This document shows positions 24,897 through 36,600 of a stretch of DNA of 64,000 nt, in pieces. Position numbers and translations under genes: made by a program. Location: the NCBI GenBank assembly GCA_014058105.1, contig JACGCM010001011.1:2423501-2487500 (forward strand). The letters are read 5' to 3'. Numbering within the stretch: position 1 is the stretch's first letter; every line of letters begins with the position of its first letter. The notes below the pieces were generated by a model. That model searched no databases, had not been told where the DNA came from, and was given only the letters and a program-made list of their open reading frames with translations. Source of the DNA: Kingdonia uniflora (Eukaryota > Streptophyta > Magnoliopsida > Ranunculales > Circaeasteraceae).

Positions 24897-25759
24897 GTAT
24901 TTCTCTGAGAAATCGTATTTATCTTTTCAGAAGTTATCATTTTGTGGTTTTACCTTTTAATATAGTACAAGGATTTTTATTCTTACTTTGCTTCAAGATC
25001 TATGGAACATCAAACTGATATATAGGGAATTATTGTCTTGTAAATAATACGTGAGTTAGGCACAAGAATGTGCTTTAGGTGATCTGGAGTCTATTCCACA
25101 TGCCTTCGGCATTTTACGCCCTCAGTTTGGCTACTTTGGCACTCACCTTCGTGAAAAATTTCGTGTTTAGTTCTAGCCTTCCGCACTCTATTCGTCATTA
25201 ATGCACCCCCTCTAATTTCCAACTATTAATGAAAGAAACTAAGCTACCCCTTCCAATTTGGGACCCTTTTGTACTACTATAGATCTACTTGGAATCGGTG
25301 CGAATATCTAGGAATGGGCTAACTGTTGAGTAAATGAACTATGATGCACCACATACAAGCACTTTGACGAGCAGACCAACCCAAACTATTTTCTTTCCTT
25401 TCTGGACCTTTTCTTTGCCTTTTTCTCACTTGGCGTATGTATCATTTTTAGCAAAGATATATTGGAGACAAAGACAAAGACAGTTACATTTATTTACTCT
25501 TTTTTTCGTATGTATCATTTTCTTTTTACAGTAAATAGTATCTTTTACTGATTTAGTTGGAAAATATTGACACACTTGTTTTGTTTTACTTGCTTGGTTA
25601 GGAGGAAACGAAGGAATATGTAGCACGGAGTATGTGGTACCTTCTCTACCATCCCCTTGTACATGAGAAATAATTCTCCAAGAGCATCTATTTTTATGCG
25701 GTTACACGGCGTCATTTTGATTATTATTGTTAATTTTTGTAATTTATCTTTCTTAGGAA
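24897..25759. other. Non-coding interior of the CACTA-type element
   Basis: No further ArfGAP exon, ankyrin repeat or transposase was recognised. An open stretch near 25605-25665 does not resemble the family's next exon. I see no other structure here. Confidence 0.4.
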
Positions 25760-26225
25760 ATTATGTAATCGTGGCTTCGGCCATTTGCAACGGTGAAATA
25801 TTTTTTTTTTTGTAAAATGACTTGCCACAGCTAGTTTTGTATATATATATATATATATTGTAAAATGACTTTAGCCACGATTAGTTTTTTAGTAAATGGC
25901 GAGTATTAGCCATAGACGAAATAGTGGAAATTAATAAGCATTATCCACAAATATTATGGTGGTGATTGACAGGTATTAACCACGGGACATTTCATGGAAA
26001 AGTTCACAGCCAATGGAGCCATTTTCCATGGTTTATAATGTATCCAATGTGCATTAATAGCCACGGTACTACTCGTGGCTATATTTGATTCACTAGCCAT
26101 AGTCGAGTTTGTGGCTGAGCATTAGCCACACCACCAGTTGACATGACCCTGGACACGGGTATACCAGTGGCAAATGGTATTAGCCACGGCAAGGGCAGTG
26201 GCCATTGCCACTGATTCTAGTTGTG
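25760..26225 (+). repeat. Right terminus and subterminal repeats of the CACTA-type element
   Basis: A dense run of AGCCACGG, CCACGATTAG, CGTGGCTAT, TAGCCATAG and GCCACGGCAAG motifs in both orientations leads to the terminal TTCTAGTTGTG. The vocabulary is the same as at the left end, which links the two ends to one element. A short (TA)n run lies at about 25840-25858. Confidence 0.65.
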
Positions 26226-26626
26226 GCTTTTAGTTAAAAATAAGAGGATCAATGACTATTGTGAAATATGATTTTACCAAATAATTATCACATGAATGAA
26301 TATAAGACAAAAGCACATTCCAAGTCTAGTAAGAATATTTTACATACAAAAACTTTTAAAGTGCAAAGTGCAAAAAAAATCATAACAATACCCTACTGTC
26401 CTAAAAATAAATAAATAAAATCAAACTGAGACAAAGTAAGAAATGTACCTAATCACTAGAGAATACTGATAACTCGTCACAGTTTAAATTTATTACCTTA
26501 TCTGTGGCGACAAGTCATCCTTTCACACCCAAATAACACGGATAACCTTTTGTGGTGTTGTTTCTTGAGCCAACCATCTAGATAAATTCTCACTTTTCAC
26601 ATTAGTAGAAATCACATTTGAGTTAT
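26226..26626. other. Flanking DNA between the CACTA element and the family-2 LTR
   Basis: No gene recognised. The first three bases are the right copy of the GCT duplication. The last five bases (GTTAT) precede the family-2 5' LTR. Confidence 0.4.
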
Positions 26627-27104
26627 TGCAGTAGCATATTCCCCAGATTCGACAAGAGTAAGCCCGCGGAGTATAGTCGAAGAAAGCTGTACCTGATCGA
26701 AGGCCATCATTCTAATAGTTACTATAAGTCCTCGACTTGCCAAAAGTAGCCGTTAAAGCCTTGCCAAGAAGAAACTGTTAGAGATCTGCAAAGTTTGCCC
26801 ACTCCCCTGGAATAGGAGACTATTTCTTTCTTTTTGTAAAACTGCCTGTATGACTATAAATACAGGCGAGAATAGATTCTACAAGACCACAATCTTTTAC
26901 TATTCTTACTTCCTAAATCCATCATCACTCAAACCGTGTAATAACTATCATCATACTAGATTTTACATAAAATCCTCGAGGTCGTGGTTTTTCTCAGCCT
27001 TTACTGAGTTTTCCACGTAAAATCTTATTTTATCTAGCTTTATTGCATTCTTTTTACGAATAAGTATTGGCGAAGATTTTCCTTCCAAAAAATATGACAC
27101 TACA
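26627..27104 (+). repeat. 5' LTR of family-2 copy A
   Basis: Begins TGCAGTAGCATATT and ends CACTACA, matching the 3' LTR at 37895-38369 and the copy-B LTR at 46956-47424. It contains a TATA box (CTATAAATA, 26854-26862) inside a small inverted repeat (CCTGTA ... TACAGG) and the conserved stretch CGAGGTCGTGGTTTTTCTCA near the end. Confidence 0.9.
26854..26862 (+). promoter_or_regulatory. TATA box of the family-2 5' LTR
   Basis: CTATAAATA in mid-LTR, with a like-placed copy in the LTR at 47168-47176. In the 3' LTR of this same element the surrounding bases are deleted (CCTGTATTTATAGG). This is the expected LTR promoter position. Confidence 0.6.
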
Positions 27105-27122
27105 ATTGGCGCTGTCTGTGGG
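27105..27122 (+). other. Primer binding site
   Basis: ATTGGCGCTGTCTGTGGG follows the LTR directly. TGGCGCYGT is the usual start of PBSs in plant Ty3/gypsy elements that resemble the tRNA-Asp 3' end. The remainder matches less well, so the tRNA is not certain. Confidence 0.6.
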
Positions 27123-27165
27123 AGTTACCATACTTTTTTACCGTCATTAATCCAAACACCGCCCG

Positions 27166-28800
27166 ATGACAAACATGAACCTAAGAAGCCATTCTAATAC
27201 CGTCAAAAATCAAGAAATACCAGGAACTGCTGACCTCCACGATGCCATACTCGAGCTTTAGTAAAAAATGGCCACAAATAAAGCCCAAAGAATGGATGAT
27301 CAGCGTGTCCACGCTCAAGCTCTACAAATGGAGATTGACGAACGGCGGAAAACCTTAGATCAATAGAGTCAAACACATCAAAAAGAAATTGAACGACTGA
27401 GGAGAGCACAGGATTGACTTACCGGTCGATAAGTATCCCCTCCAGTCGATCGAAGCGAGTATATATCAAGAAAAATTTAACGTGGCGATCAACCAAGGGA
27501 AGACGAGCTTCGTGTTTCTCGATCTAGATTTGAAAACCCAAACAGAACCTCTCAACATTTTGGCTTAACATCCTCATCATCGATACCTCAAGGAAGCCGA
27601 CACACTCGACATCAAACTTCCCCGCCCGAAAGAAGGCCAATCAGGATTGATTAGGACCAGAAGGATATAAATATTTTATTCCTCAGGTTTCGGCCTTACC
27701 ATTTCCCCTGCCACAATTCGTCACCTTAGACGACCTCAATAACAGGATTCAGGCCATAAATTTTAACATTCCAGGCCGAAGATCCGCGCTTGATAGAATC
27801 AAGCCAAATCCCATCTTCCCTCATCTCGAAGTTATGCCCATTCTGGACAATTTCTATATGTCCAAATTTATTTAGTATGCAGGCCTGACTAACCCCCTTA
27901 TACATGTTCGACATTTCAAAGCCGCAGTCGGGTTATATTCCAAACTCGACCACATGTTATGTAGACTCTTCAACATGAGCCTGAAAACCACTCCGTTGGT
28001 TCCATACTATTCAAGAGGCCTCTATCACCACGTTTAGCCAGTTGCAACATCTTTTCAAATCTAATTATGTTCATGCCAGAGAGTGAGAGATCACTGTCGA
28101 CTCCTTGTTTTACTTCGAGCAAGGCACGAAAGAGACCCTGACAAACTTTTATAAACACTTCCTACATGAAACAAGGAAAATAAGGAACTCAAACCCTAAA
28201 ATTGTCATTCCAGCATTCACCTCCGCCCTGCACATTGACTCAAAAGTTTGAGAAGAACTTACTCTACAGAAGCAGCGTACAGTCACTGAGATGATTGATG
28301 TGGTAAATAACTACATCGAACTGGAGCGATCAAAGAAAGATAAGATGAAAAACTCATCTATAATCCATTCTCGAGAAACATCTTCAGCCCCATCTCAGCG
28401 AACAGTCACTCCTGAAGCATCCAAACAATGGGACAGAAATACCGACAATAATAGAAGACGGGACGGCTGACTAGACAGACCTGTCCCAGTTTTGCTGCCA
28501 ATAACAACAACTCTCTCTGCTATCTTACCGACGATAAAGAGAGATGAGTGTTATCGTGCACCACAGACAATTCCTGATCTTCCCAGCAGACCACTATGTT
28601 AGTATCACAATGCTCACAGCCATGAGATTAACACCTGTTACTCCCTCATACGAATCTTCCATTGCATCCTATTAGTTGGAAGACTCCATAATTATGTGAT
28701 CGACGTCCAAAAATTCATAGAGAATGAAGCAAAAAATAAGGAAGTGGAGCAAAATCCGGCCCAAGGGCAAGCTCGCCACCTGTACATGATTTAGATTGAA
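27166..28800 (+). pseudogene. gag of family-2 copy A
   Basis: Starts at ATG 27166 (MTNMNLRSHSN), about 60 bp past the PBS, exactly as in copy B at 47487. The core (27720-28160) has TLDDLNNRIQAIN, RSALDRIKPNP, VRHFKAAVGLYSKLDHMLC and LFNMSLK, typical of Tat-type Retrotrans_gag proteins. A weak zinc-knuckle region lies near 28600. Many stops and frameshifts occur, including a stop 31 codons in, and the C-terminal half reads in several frames. Confidence 0.8.
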
Positions 28801-28833
28801 AAAGGGAAGAAAAGAAAATAAGACGATCGGATT

Positions 28834-29403
28834 ATGTCTTGCTGTAAAATGACCTCCTCAGACAAATCAACGAAACTGCTCCCCGACACAAGTAAATCGA
28901 AACATCCTTACCAAATCACCTTCGAAGACTGTAACACAAGCCACATCAAATACCCTCATGATGACTCTCTCGTAATTATGCTCAAAGTCGGACAGGACTA
29001 TTTACATACACTTCTTATCGATACTGGGAGCGCCAGAGATATATTATTCTGAAGAGCAATTAAAGTCCTAGGCCTTACAGATTCGATAAAAAATTCAACA
29101 ACAATAATCACGGGCTTCAATGGTTTGAAAGAATCTTCCATAGGAGAAATAACTCTGCCAATTCAGGCAGGTTTCGAAACTATATTTGTAAAATTCCTCG
29201 TCATCGAAGCAGAATCCAAATATTTAGGGATTTTAGGACGAAGTTGGTTGCATTCAATCAAAACAGTGCCTTCTACTTATCATTTAGCGATGCATTTTCC
29301 AACAGATCATAAAATTTACCAAATTAAGGGCAGCCAAGAAGTTGCACGAATGTGCAAAAATTCTACAACCAACCCTCATACGACCAAACTTCTTAAAGCA
29401 TAA
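28834..29403 (+). pseudogene. Retroviral-type aspartic protease of family-2 copy A
   Basis: After a linker (PYQITFEDCNTSH, PHDDSLVIMLKV) the active-site motif LLIDTGSARDILF is intact. It is followed by a stop in place of a codon at about 29050 and then the second half (ITLPIQAGFETIFVKFLVIE, YLGILGRSWLHSI). In copy B the active site reads DTES, so copy A keeps the better catalytic motif. In live elements this enzyme cuts the Gag-Pol polyprotein. Confidence 0.85.
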
Positions 29404-29409
29404 CAACTA

Positions 29410-31420
29410 CAGCAAGAGGAATCAACAATATTTGAACAAAATGATATCGAGATAGCCAAATCTATTGAACTTGATGGCCCGCACACAACCTTCATCGGCT
29501 CCAAATTATCAATCGATGAAAAAGAGGCCATGATACAGCTACTTAAATTATCAATCAACATTTTTGCCTTAACTTTCCATGAAATGCCTGGCATCGACCC
29601 CTCAATCGCTTGTCACTGACTTAACCTCATTCCAGAGAACAAAGCTATCATCCAAAATTATAGAATCTAGCCCCCCCGACTCCGCGATACAGTAAACGAA
29701 GAAATTGATAAACTCCTTCGTGTAAGATTTATTCGGGAAGCTAAATATCCAAAGTGGGTTTCCAATATCGTTGCGGTACCAAAGAAAAATGGCAAAATTA
29801 GGGTTTGTGCTAACTTCAGAGAACCCAACGAGTTCACACCTAAGGACAGTTTTCTGCTACTACTCATTCCGCAACTTTTTGACTCAGTCGCAGGACACGA
29901 ACTTCTTTCTATGATAGATGAAGCCTCTGGTTATAACCTGGTTCCACTAGGCGAAGAAGATTAGGAAAAAATAACCGTTGTCACCGACAGAGGTCTCTAC
30001 TGTTACACGGTAATGCCTTTCAGTTTAAAAAATGCAGACGCTACTTACCAAAGACTTGTGACTAAAATGTTCAAAGATCATCTCGGCACAATTATGGAAG
30101 TCATATATTGATAATATGATCTACAAAAGCTTGAAACGAGAAGATCACTCCAGCAACCTCCAAACCATTTTCAATATCCTTCGCAAGTACCAAATGAAAT
30201 TTAACCTAGAGAAATATCAATTAGGAGTCGCATCTGGTAAATTCTTGGGATATCTGGTCAGTAAAAGAGGGATAGAAATCGATCCCACACAAATCAAAGT
30301 ACTCATGGCAATGCCATCCCCTCGAACAAAAAAGACATTCTAAAATTTACAGGCAAAATTGCTGCTCTTCACAGATTCATCTCAAAATCTTCTGATCGAT
30401 GCAAACTTCTTTACCTTCCTCTTTGTGGCAACCCCACTTCTCTTTCGACAAAACAACAAATGGAAGTCATTTGGACTCTTGACTATGAGACAGTTTTTCA
30501 AGATCTTAAACGATACTTAGGGCATCCTCCTATAATGAGTACTCCAATTGATGGCAAATCACTTACAATGTACTTATCCACAACCGAAGATTCAATCAGC
30601 TCCATCCTTATTCATGAAGATGGCAGAGTAGAAAAACCAATCTATTTTATCAACAAGACACTTATGCCTGCTACAAAATGGTACACGACAACAGAAATAT
30701 AGCTACTCGTTCTGGTCTGCAGTTCCCTAAAACATCATCCTTATTTTCAAGCTCATTCAATCAAAGTCATCACCAAATACCCCCTCAAACTCGTACTCTC
30801 CAAAAAAGAAAAATCTCAAAGAATCCAGTAATGGTCTATTTTCCTTAGAGAATACGACATTCCTTTAAACCCTAAATATTAGTCAAGGGACAAGCAGTGA
30901 CTACTTTTTGGCAGACTTTCCTGTCGAAGACCCCGATTGGGAAGAACTCAAAGAAATCTTCACAAATGACTCAATAGCAGAACTAGACATATGGTCCAAA
31001 AGCTCTGGTTGACAACTTTTTACAGACAGATTAGTAGGACCACAAGGATCGGGGATTGACATCGTCTTCGTCACACCTTTTAATCATTGAATCGAAAAGG
31101 CTATGAAACTAAAATTATATGCCACTAACAATAAGACCGAATATCAAAGCATTTTACACGGTCTCGATCTCGTACTACTCTCAGAGCAAAAGAATTAGCA
31201 GTCTACGTCGAATCTTTGCTCGTGGCATATCATTATAACAAAACTTTCAAAACAACGAGAAAAATGGTTAATTATGCAGCTCTGGTCAAAGAAAAGATGC
31301 AGAAATTCAAATATGCAACAATTTCTTACTTACCCCCACAGGAAAACCGATATGCCGATGTTTTAGCTTACATCGCTGCTATGCTGGGAGATAGTAAAAA
31401 AAGAACTTTAGAAATTAAAA
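29410..31420 (+). pseudogene. RT, RNase H and Tat-type second RNase H of family-2 copy A
   Basis: The RT begins with the usual lead-in (PGIDPSIACH, then LRDTVNEEIDKLLR) and continues through VPKKNGKIRVC, PKDSF, DSVAGHELLSMIDEASGYN and YCYTVMPFSLKNADATYQRL. The catalytic YIDD block is destroyed by a frameshift near 30106 (stops follow EVIY). Connection and RNase H follow: KFTGKIAALHRFISKSSDRC, FQDLKRYLG, KPIYFINKTL. The second RNase H starts near 31018 (TDRLVGPQGSGIDIVFV, then ATNNKTEYQSI), with the first catalytic Asp context TDGS changed to TDRL. Stops occur throughout. Two RNase H domains in this order mark the Tat lineage. Confidence 0.88.
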
Positions 31421-31429
31421 TTATCAAGC

Positions 31430-32727
31430 ATTCCTGCCTCGATATACTATCAACACTCCAGATCACCATTGTTGAAGACGGCGATCCTGAAGACTGGAGA
31501 AGACCATTCTATGCATACCTCAACTTCAACATCCTCCCCATTAACAAAGAAGAAGCTCGATCTCTTCAGGCCAAGTGCCCCAGATTCACTGTCCAAGGTC
31601 ACATCTTATATCGAATCACAGAAGGAGGACCACTTATTGAATGTATTTCTCAGAAATAAGTTTAAATTAAAATTTGAGAAATTCACGAAGGTATCTGTGG
31701 ATCACATGCTTTAGGAAGATCGTTAGCCCAACGCGCTTTTACACAAGGGTTGTATTGGCCCAAGATGAGACAGGACTGTAAAGACTTTGTTTGAAAATGC
31801 TACAAATGTTAATTTCATGCCCAAGACATCAAAAGACCAGCCTTAGACTTGCATATCAGCAATGTTCTTTGGCCAATCAAACGATGGGGAATCAACGTCA
31901 TTGGACCTTTCCATCCAACATCGAGAAACTGATGGTTCATCCTGGTTACCATTGATTATTTCACAAAATGAGTTAAAGCAGTTCCTCTCTGCCATATGGA
32001 TGAAAACAAAGTTATCAAGTTCCTTTGGGAACACATTATCACCAGGTTTGGTTCTCCACAAATGATACACTCCGATAATGGCAAACAGTTTATCAACGCC
32101 AAAGTACTTGATTTCCTCCATATATATAAAATCCTGCTCCCAACATCCACACCATATTATCCTCAAAGCAATGGACAAGCCGAAGCCATAAACAAAAACA
32201 TCAAATCAGGATTACGTAAGTATCTCGGCGACAAGAAAGGGAGATGGGTGGATGAATTGCTCAGTGTTCTCTAGGCCTACCGCACCATACCTCGAGTCTC
32301 AACAGGCTGCACTCCATTCATGATGGCTTTTGGCACTAAAGCAGTCATACCTTCGGACCTCGATCTACCCAGTAATCGACAAAAAATTCCAGACGAAGAC
32401 AATGAACTCGGTCTCCTTTGCAAGCTTAATTGAATAGAGGAAACTAGAGACATGGCTATCGCGAATTTGGGATGATACCATGATACCTTGGAAAAAGTAT
32501 ACAGCAAGAAAGTTTGGGAACAAAATTTTGGTACTGGTGACCTTGTCTTACGACGGATCCAAGATAGTACCCGGCCTAAAAATTCCTGAAAATTATCAAA
32601 AAACTGGGAAGGGCCATACAATGTCAGCAACAAAACAGATAGTGGGACTTATTAGCTGATGACTGAAGATGAAAGATAGCTTGAATATCCATAAAATATA
32701 GCTCAACTAAAACTGTTTTACAGATGA
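31430..32727 (+). pseudogene. Integrase of family-2 copy A
   Basis: The N-terminal region (HEGICGSHAL) is followed by the core. The catalytic block HSDNGKQF and the Glu block NGQAEAINK are intact in one open stretch (31996-32274). The early part of the core is in another frame. The C-terminal part (AFGTKAVIPSDLDL, DEDNELGLLCKLN, WEGPYNVSNKTDSGTY) ends at LKLFYR with TGA 32725-32727, matching the pol ends of copy B and family 1. No chromodomain is present, as expected for Tat elements. Confidence 0.88.
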
Positions 32728-32790
32728 GACACTGCAACTACTTTGATCGATTCAAATAAACATCTTTTGTTATCAATTTGATCCATACTA

Positions 32791-33210
32791 TTTGATTTGA
32801 TCCCGATGTATACTTGCCAAGTATACATCAGACAAACAATATCTTTCCTATTTGATTTGATCTCGATCTATACTTGTCAAGTATATATAAGACAAACAAT
32901 ATCTTTACTATTTGATTTGATCTCAATCTGTACTTGTCAAGTATACATTAGACAAACAATATCTTTCCTATTTGGTTTGATCTCAATCTATACTTGTCAA
33001 GTATACATAAGACAAACAATATCTTTACTATTTAATTTGATCTCGATTTATACTTGTCAAGTATATATCAGACAAACAATATATTTCCTATTTGATTTGA
33101 TCTCGATCTATACTTGTCAAGTATACATCAGACAAATAATATATTTACTATTTGATTTGATCTCGATCAATACTTTTCAAGTATTCATCAGATAAACAAA
33201 ATCCTTACTA
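32791..33210 (+). repeat. Seven-copy 60-bp tandem array in the 3' untranslated region
   Basis: Exactly phased 60-bp units start at 32791, 32851, 32911, 32971, 33031, 33091 and 33151. Each carries TTTGATTTGATCTCGATCTA and a palindrome of the form TATACTTGTCAAGTATA. The period is a multiple of three, so an accidental 132-residue repetitive open frame crosses it. It lies 63 bp past the pol stop. Copy B has about four diverged units at the same place. Confidence 0.95.
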
Positions 33211-33680
33211 TCTTGATTTCTTTTTGGTCACTACTTAACAAGTATACCTAAAGCCTATTATTCGAATTTTACGCGAACAATATCCAATTACAGGATATTC
33301 TACTTTTCGCTCCTTACTTATCGAACAACCTCTAAGAAAGTTCTTGTTCTTCTCAAATTCTAAATTCAGAAACCTAGTACTATTTACAAGAACTTGCCAT
33401 TTCTTGGTCATCTTTCACATATCACACAAACAAGCGTTCCTTATATTTCTGCTCGATCTATAGTCACATTCGATCAAAATCACTTTATCAAACCTGCTAC
33501 TTTGTACTATTTACAAAGCAAGTGCACATAGTTATTTCACAAATAATTTTTTTTACAGCAACATTAGATTATTTCATCACAATACTGCGAGTTAAATTGT
33601 TTTGGACCCACTAACCATTTTTACATTCTTTCTTAAATAAACACAGTCTGCATGAGGTTTAACATTTTAGAGGGAGATTT
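33211..33680 (+). other. Spacer between the tandem array and the antisense gene
   Basis: Non-coding element sequence. It is alignable by eye with 53311-53690 of copy B (GCGAACAATATCC... versus GCGAACACTATCC..., and the CTTGCCATTT region). Nothing else seen. Confidence 0.5.
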
Positions 33681-36600
33681 TTATTTATTCAACTTTAGGG
33701 TACCTTCGGGAACCTGAACATCTGCTACCTCACCAGGAAGAGCACCGTCTGCCTCAACCATCACATCATCTTCGATAATATCGATTGCCCCATGTACATC
33801 AGGACTCTGCGGTACATCATCATCAGAGCTATCATCAAAAATAGCACCACCAGCTTTTACAAGTCCCTTGTAAAATTCTTCCTCTCATCCAACTCGTCAA
33901 ATTGTTCTTGAAGATGTGTCCTCACTTCTATGTATTTTTCCAGCTTCTCCTCATTCATCTTTGCCCTCATCTCATCGGGCAGCTTGCCCTATTCTTGCTC
34001 TATAGCTTTACGAGCATCAGCAACTTAATACCTTACATCTTTTTCATAGGTGGACTTCTTGTCGACCCCTCTCTGCGCTGCAAGCAACATAAACAAGTTA
34101 GAAGCACTTACATCACATTCACACAATTCGAACATCGTAAATTACATTTACCTAACCACACACCTAAGTGAAAAGTTTTTCTCTTTAAGGGTTCTCTGGA
34201 CACTTTTTTATCAAACTCGTAATTTCTGGAGACAAGTAAGTGTTCATGGGTGTATCGCCCCCCAGTTGACATCATATCATAAAATAATGGTCTTTTCATA
34301 AACCTCGCCAAGTACCGGTAACCTAGCTTCTGTGGGTTCATCTTGAGTATGTAGTACACACATAAATCATCAACAATTATTAACTCCTCCCCCCTGGTCT
34401 TTAGTCGACCATTTATTGCCCTACAAGCCCTGAACAGATCATACACATTCGGATTGAACTACCCCGGTGCCACATCAAAGAAGTTCATTAATTTCTTTTG
34501 GTCCACACTGTGGGGAAGCTTCAATCCCTTCTTTATTTGTTTTTGATGCACCAGAATACCGTTCAGAGGTATTTCCTGGTCGATCATTTCATACTGGTAC
34601 TCCTCTAACATTATATCCCCAGGAATACCATACTTCTTCTTGAAGCTTAATATCTCTTTGGTCTCTAGCCCCTCTCCATAACATGCCTCCTCGCCTTCCT
34701 CCACATCTTCTTCCCCATCCCCACTACCTTCTCGATCACTCGCTTGAGGCTCATGATCTATATCTGTTTCCGTATCCTCATCCTCAACCTGTTCGATAAC
34801 ACAAGATGCCACCCTAAACTGTTCCATGCTACCTACATCTGTACTACTCGATCCTACCCTATACCTCCTTTCCAATTATTGTACACAAGTCCTCACATCA
34901 ATCATCAGAGGCATTTCGTCTTCCAGACACCCGTATATGTCTTTTTCATCATATTGAATTGGTTCAACTATTTTAAATTGAACCTGTACAACATATTCCA
35001 TAATTTTTATTCAGTTAGAATCTATCATATGTGATACATATATATGTTCAAAAGTTCATATATTCATAAAGATCTAGTTGTCGAGATAACTCTCTAACAC
35101 ATCATTTACTTTACTATCTGCTACTATCATTTACATTTATACTTATTACCACAGTTCTCGATATAGTTATTATCATTTAATTCATATTGGTATCTTTAAT
35201 TCAAGTAACACATCTCCTCAGTTATTGATGCTTTTCTATTTTTAATAAATCATTTCAATAACTTGTTAATCTGGTTTACTTTTTGTCGAATTATGGGAAA
35301 CTCAATAGTTTCTAAAACACACTTCATTTGTTTCCCGCCAAAAATTCCATCATTCAAAAATTGATAATTCCACTTCTCCGGCGTAAAATCTGGTCAAATC
35401 CCAACAGCAATAACGTCCCCAAAAATCTCACAGTATCAAAATGACATCTCCACTCATTGCTAAAATCACGCCGTAACCCCGGCGCCACTAACCAATCACC
35501 CTCTCCACTCATCTTCACCAATTTCTCACACCACCCATACCAGAACCATCCATAGCACCCTTTCGACTCCATTTCTTCCACCTTGACACCCTCGAATCAC
35601 ACCCAAACTAGAATTTCCTAAAACTCCTCTATCAAACCCTAGCACTGTTATTTTACAAATCATTCACTTTCGATTCAATTCAACATACTACTACCTTCAT
35701 TCTAGTTAATTCTATTCGTGTATAACTTAATCAATCACATCAAACAAGCATCAATAAAAGAATCACTAACCTTATTTACATACTGCTTCTGTATCCCTAT
35801 CTTTTGCTCGTTTGGCTCTTTCAATCAGCATGCTAATCTCCTTCTTCGCAATCGTAGACAACCAATCCAACGACGAGCAATAGTAATTCGTACTAACAAT
35901 TTTTTTTTTTGTGTTTGCAAAGTGTGAACAGCCACCCACTTCAGAGGTATTTATAGACCTCACATTACTGTTTATCGCACCACTTGATAACTGTTCAAAT
36001 CCTCAAACGTAACGCCTTCTACTTCTCTTCCCTGCTTCTTCGATACTTCGTCTACTCAGAACCAGCAAACGCTTACACTCCCACTCTAATCCTTCCATAT
36101 CTTGAAGAACTTCTTCGGCTACACTCACATCTAACATAGCAGAACCTATATTGTCATAAAGATGATTAACATCATCTTCCTTATATTTTATACTCTCACC
36201 TAAAGGAACACAATTGTCCATAATCATTATTCTTGACAGTTCCCCCACTTCTACTTTACCTACACATTCCTATATTTTTGGGTCCACTTTCGACAGCATC
36301 TACAATATCATTATATTTGACATTCTACCAGAAACTTGCTTAAGGCTTTTTTCCATTACAAAATTTCAACAAGTACATTATCCATTCGACAAATAAACAA
36401 CAAATTACTTCCATCGAGAAAACAACCTGCACAACTATTTTCATTCCATTTCATTGACCATAACATATCCTTACAACGACTTCCTCCTACTAAACATTGC
36501 AACTTCATAAACCCCTAGCTGCAACTTTATCTTCCCTCTTAGCCAAGAACTTTGCTCGAGTCCACATACCACCACATCGTTCAGGAGGACGCCAAAACTG

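Larger units (their letters stand above)
17401..26225. mobile_element. Non-autonomous CACTA-type transposon carrying host gene fragments (Pack-CACTA candidate)
   Basis: The left end reads CACTATTAGAAAA. The right end, reverse complemented, reads CACAACTAGAATC, and 9 of the first 11 bases agree. Both ends are flanked by the 3-bp direct repeat GCT (17398-17400 and 26226-26228), the duplication size expected for CACTA elements. Several hundred bases inside each end are rich in short GCCACGG/CCGTGGC motifs in both orientations, like CACTA subterminal repeats. The interior holds a PPR fragment, a three-B3 gene and PH plus ArfGAP exons. No TNPD/En-Spm-like transposase was found, so movement would need a helper. 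The ends are short and diverged, so the call rests on ends, duplication and subterminal repeats together. Confidence 0.65.

Noticed and set aside
27105..27122. Firm assignment of the PBS to tRNA-Asp
   Set aside because: Only the first nine or so bases fit well. The rest diverges, so the primer tRNA is left open.
32797..33195. A 132-codon open frame with a seven-fold repeated peptide
   Set aside because: It is only the translation of the 60-bp tandem array, whose period is a multiple of three. It has no link to known proteins and sits in the untranslated region after pol.
32791..33210. Regularly spaced palindromic repeats as a CRISPR-like array
   Set aside because: The whole 60-bp unit repeats, with no unique spacers. 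There are no cas genes and the context is a plant retrotransposon.
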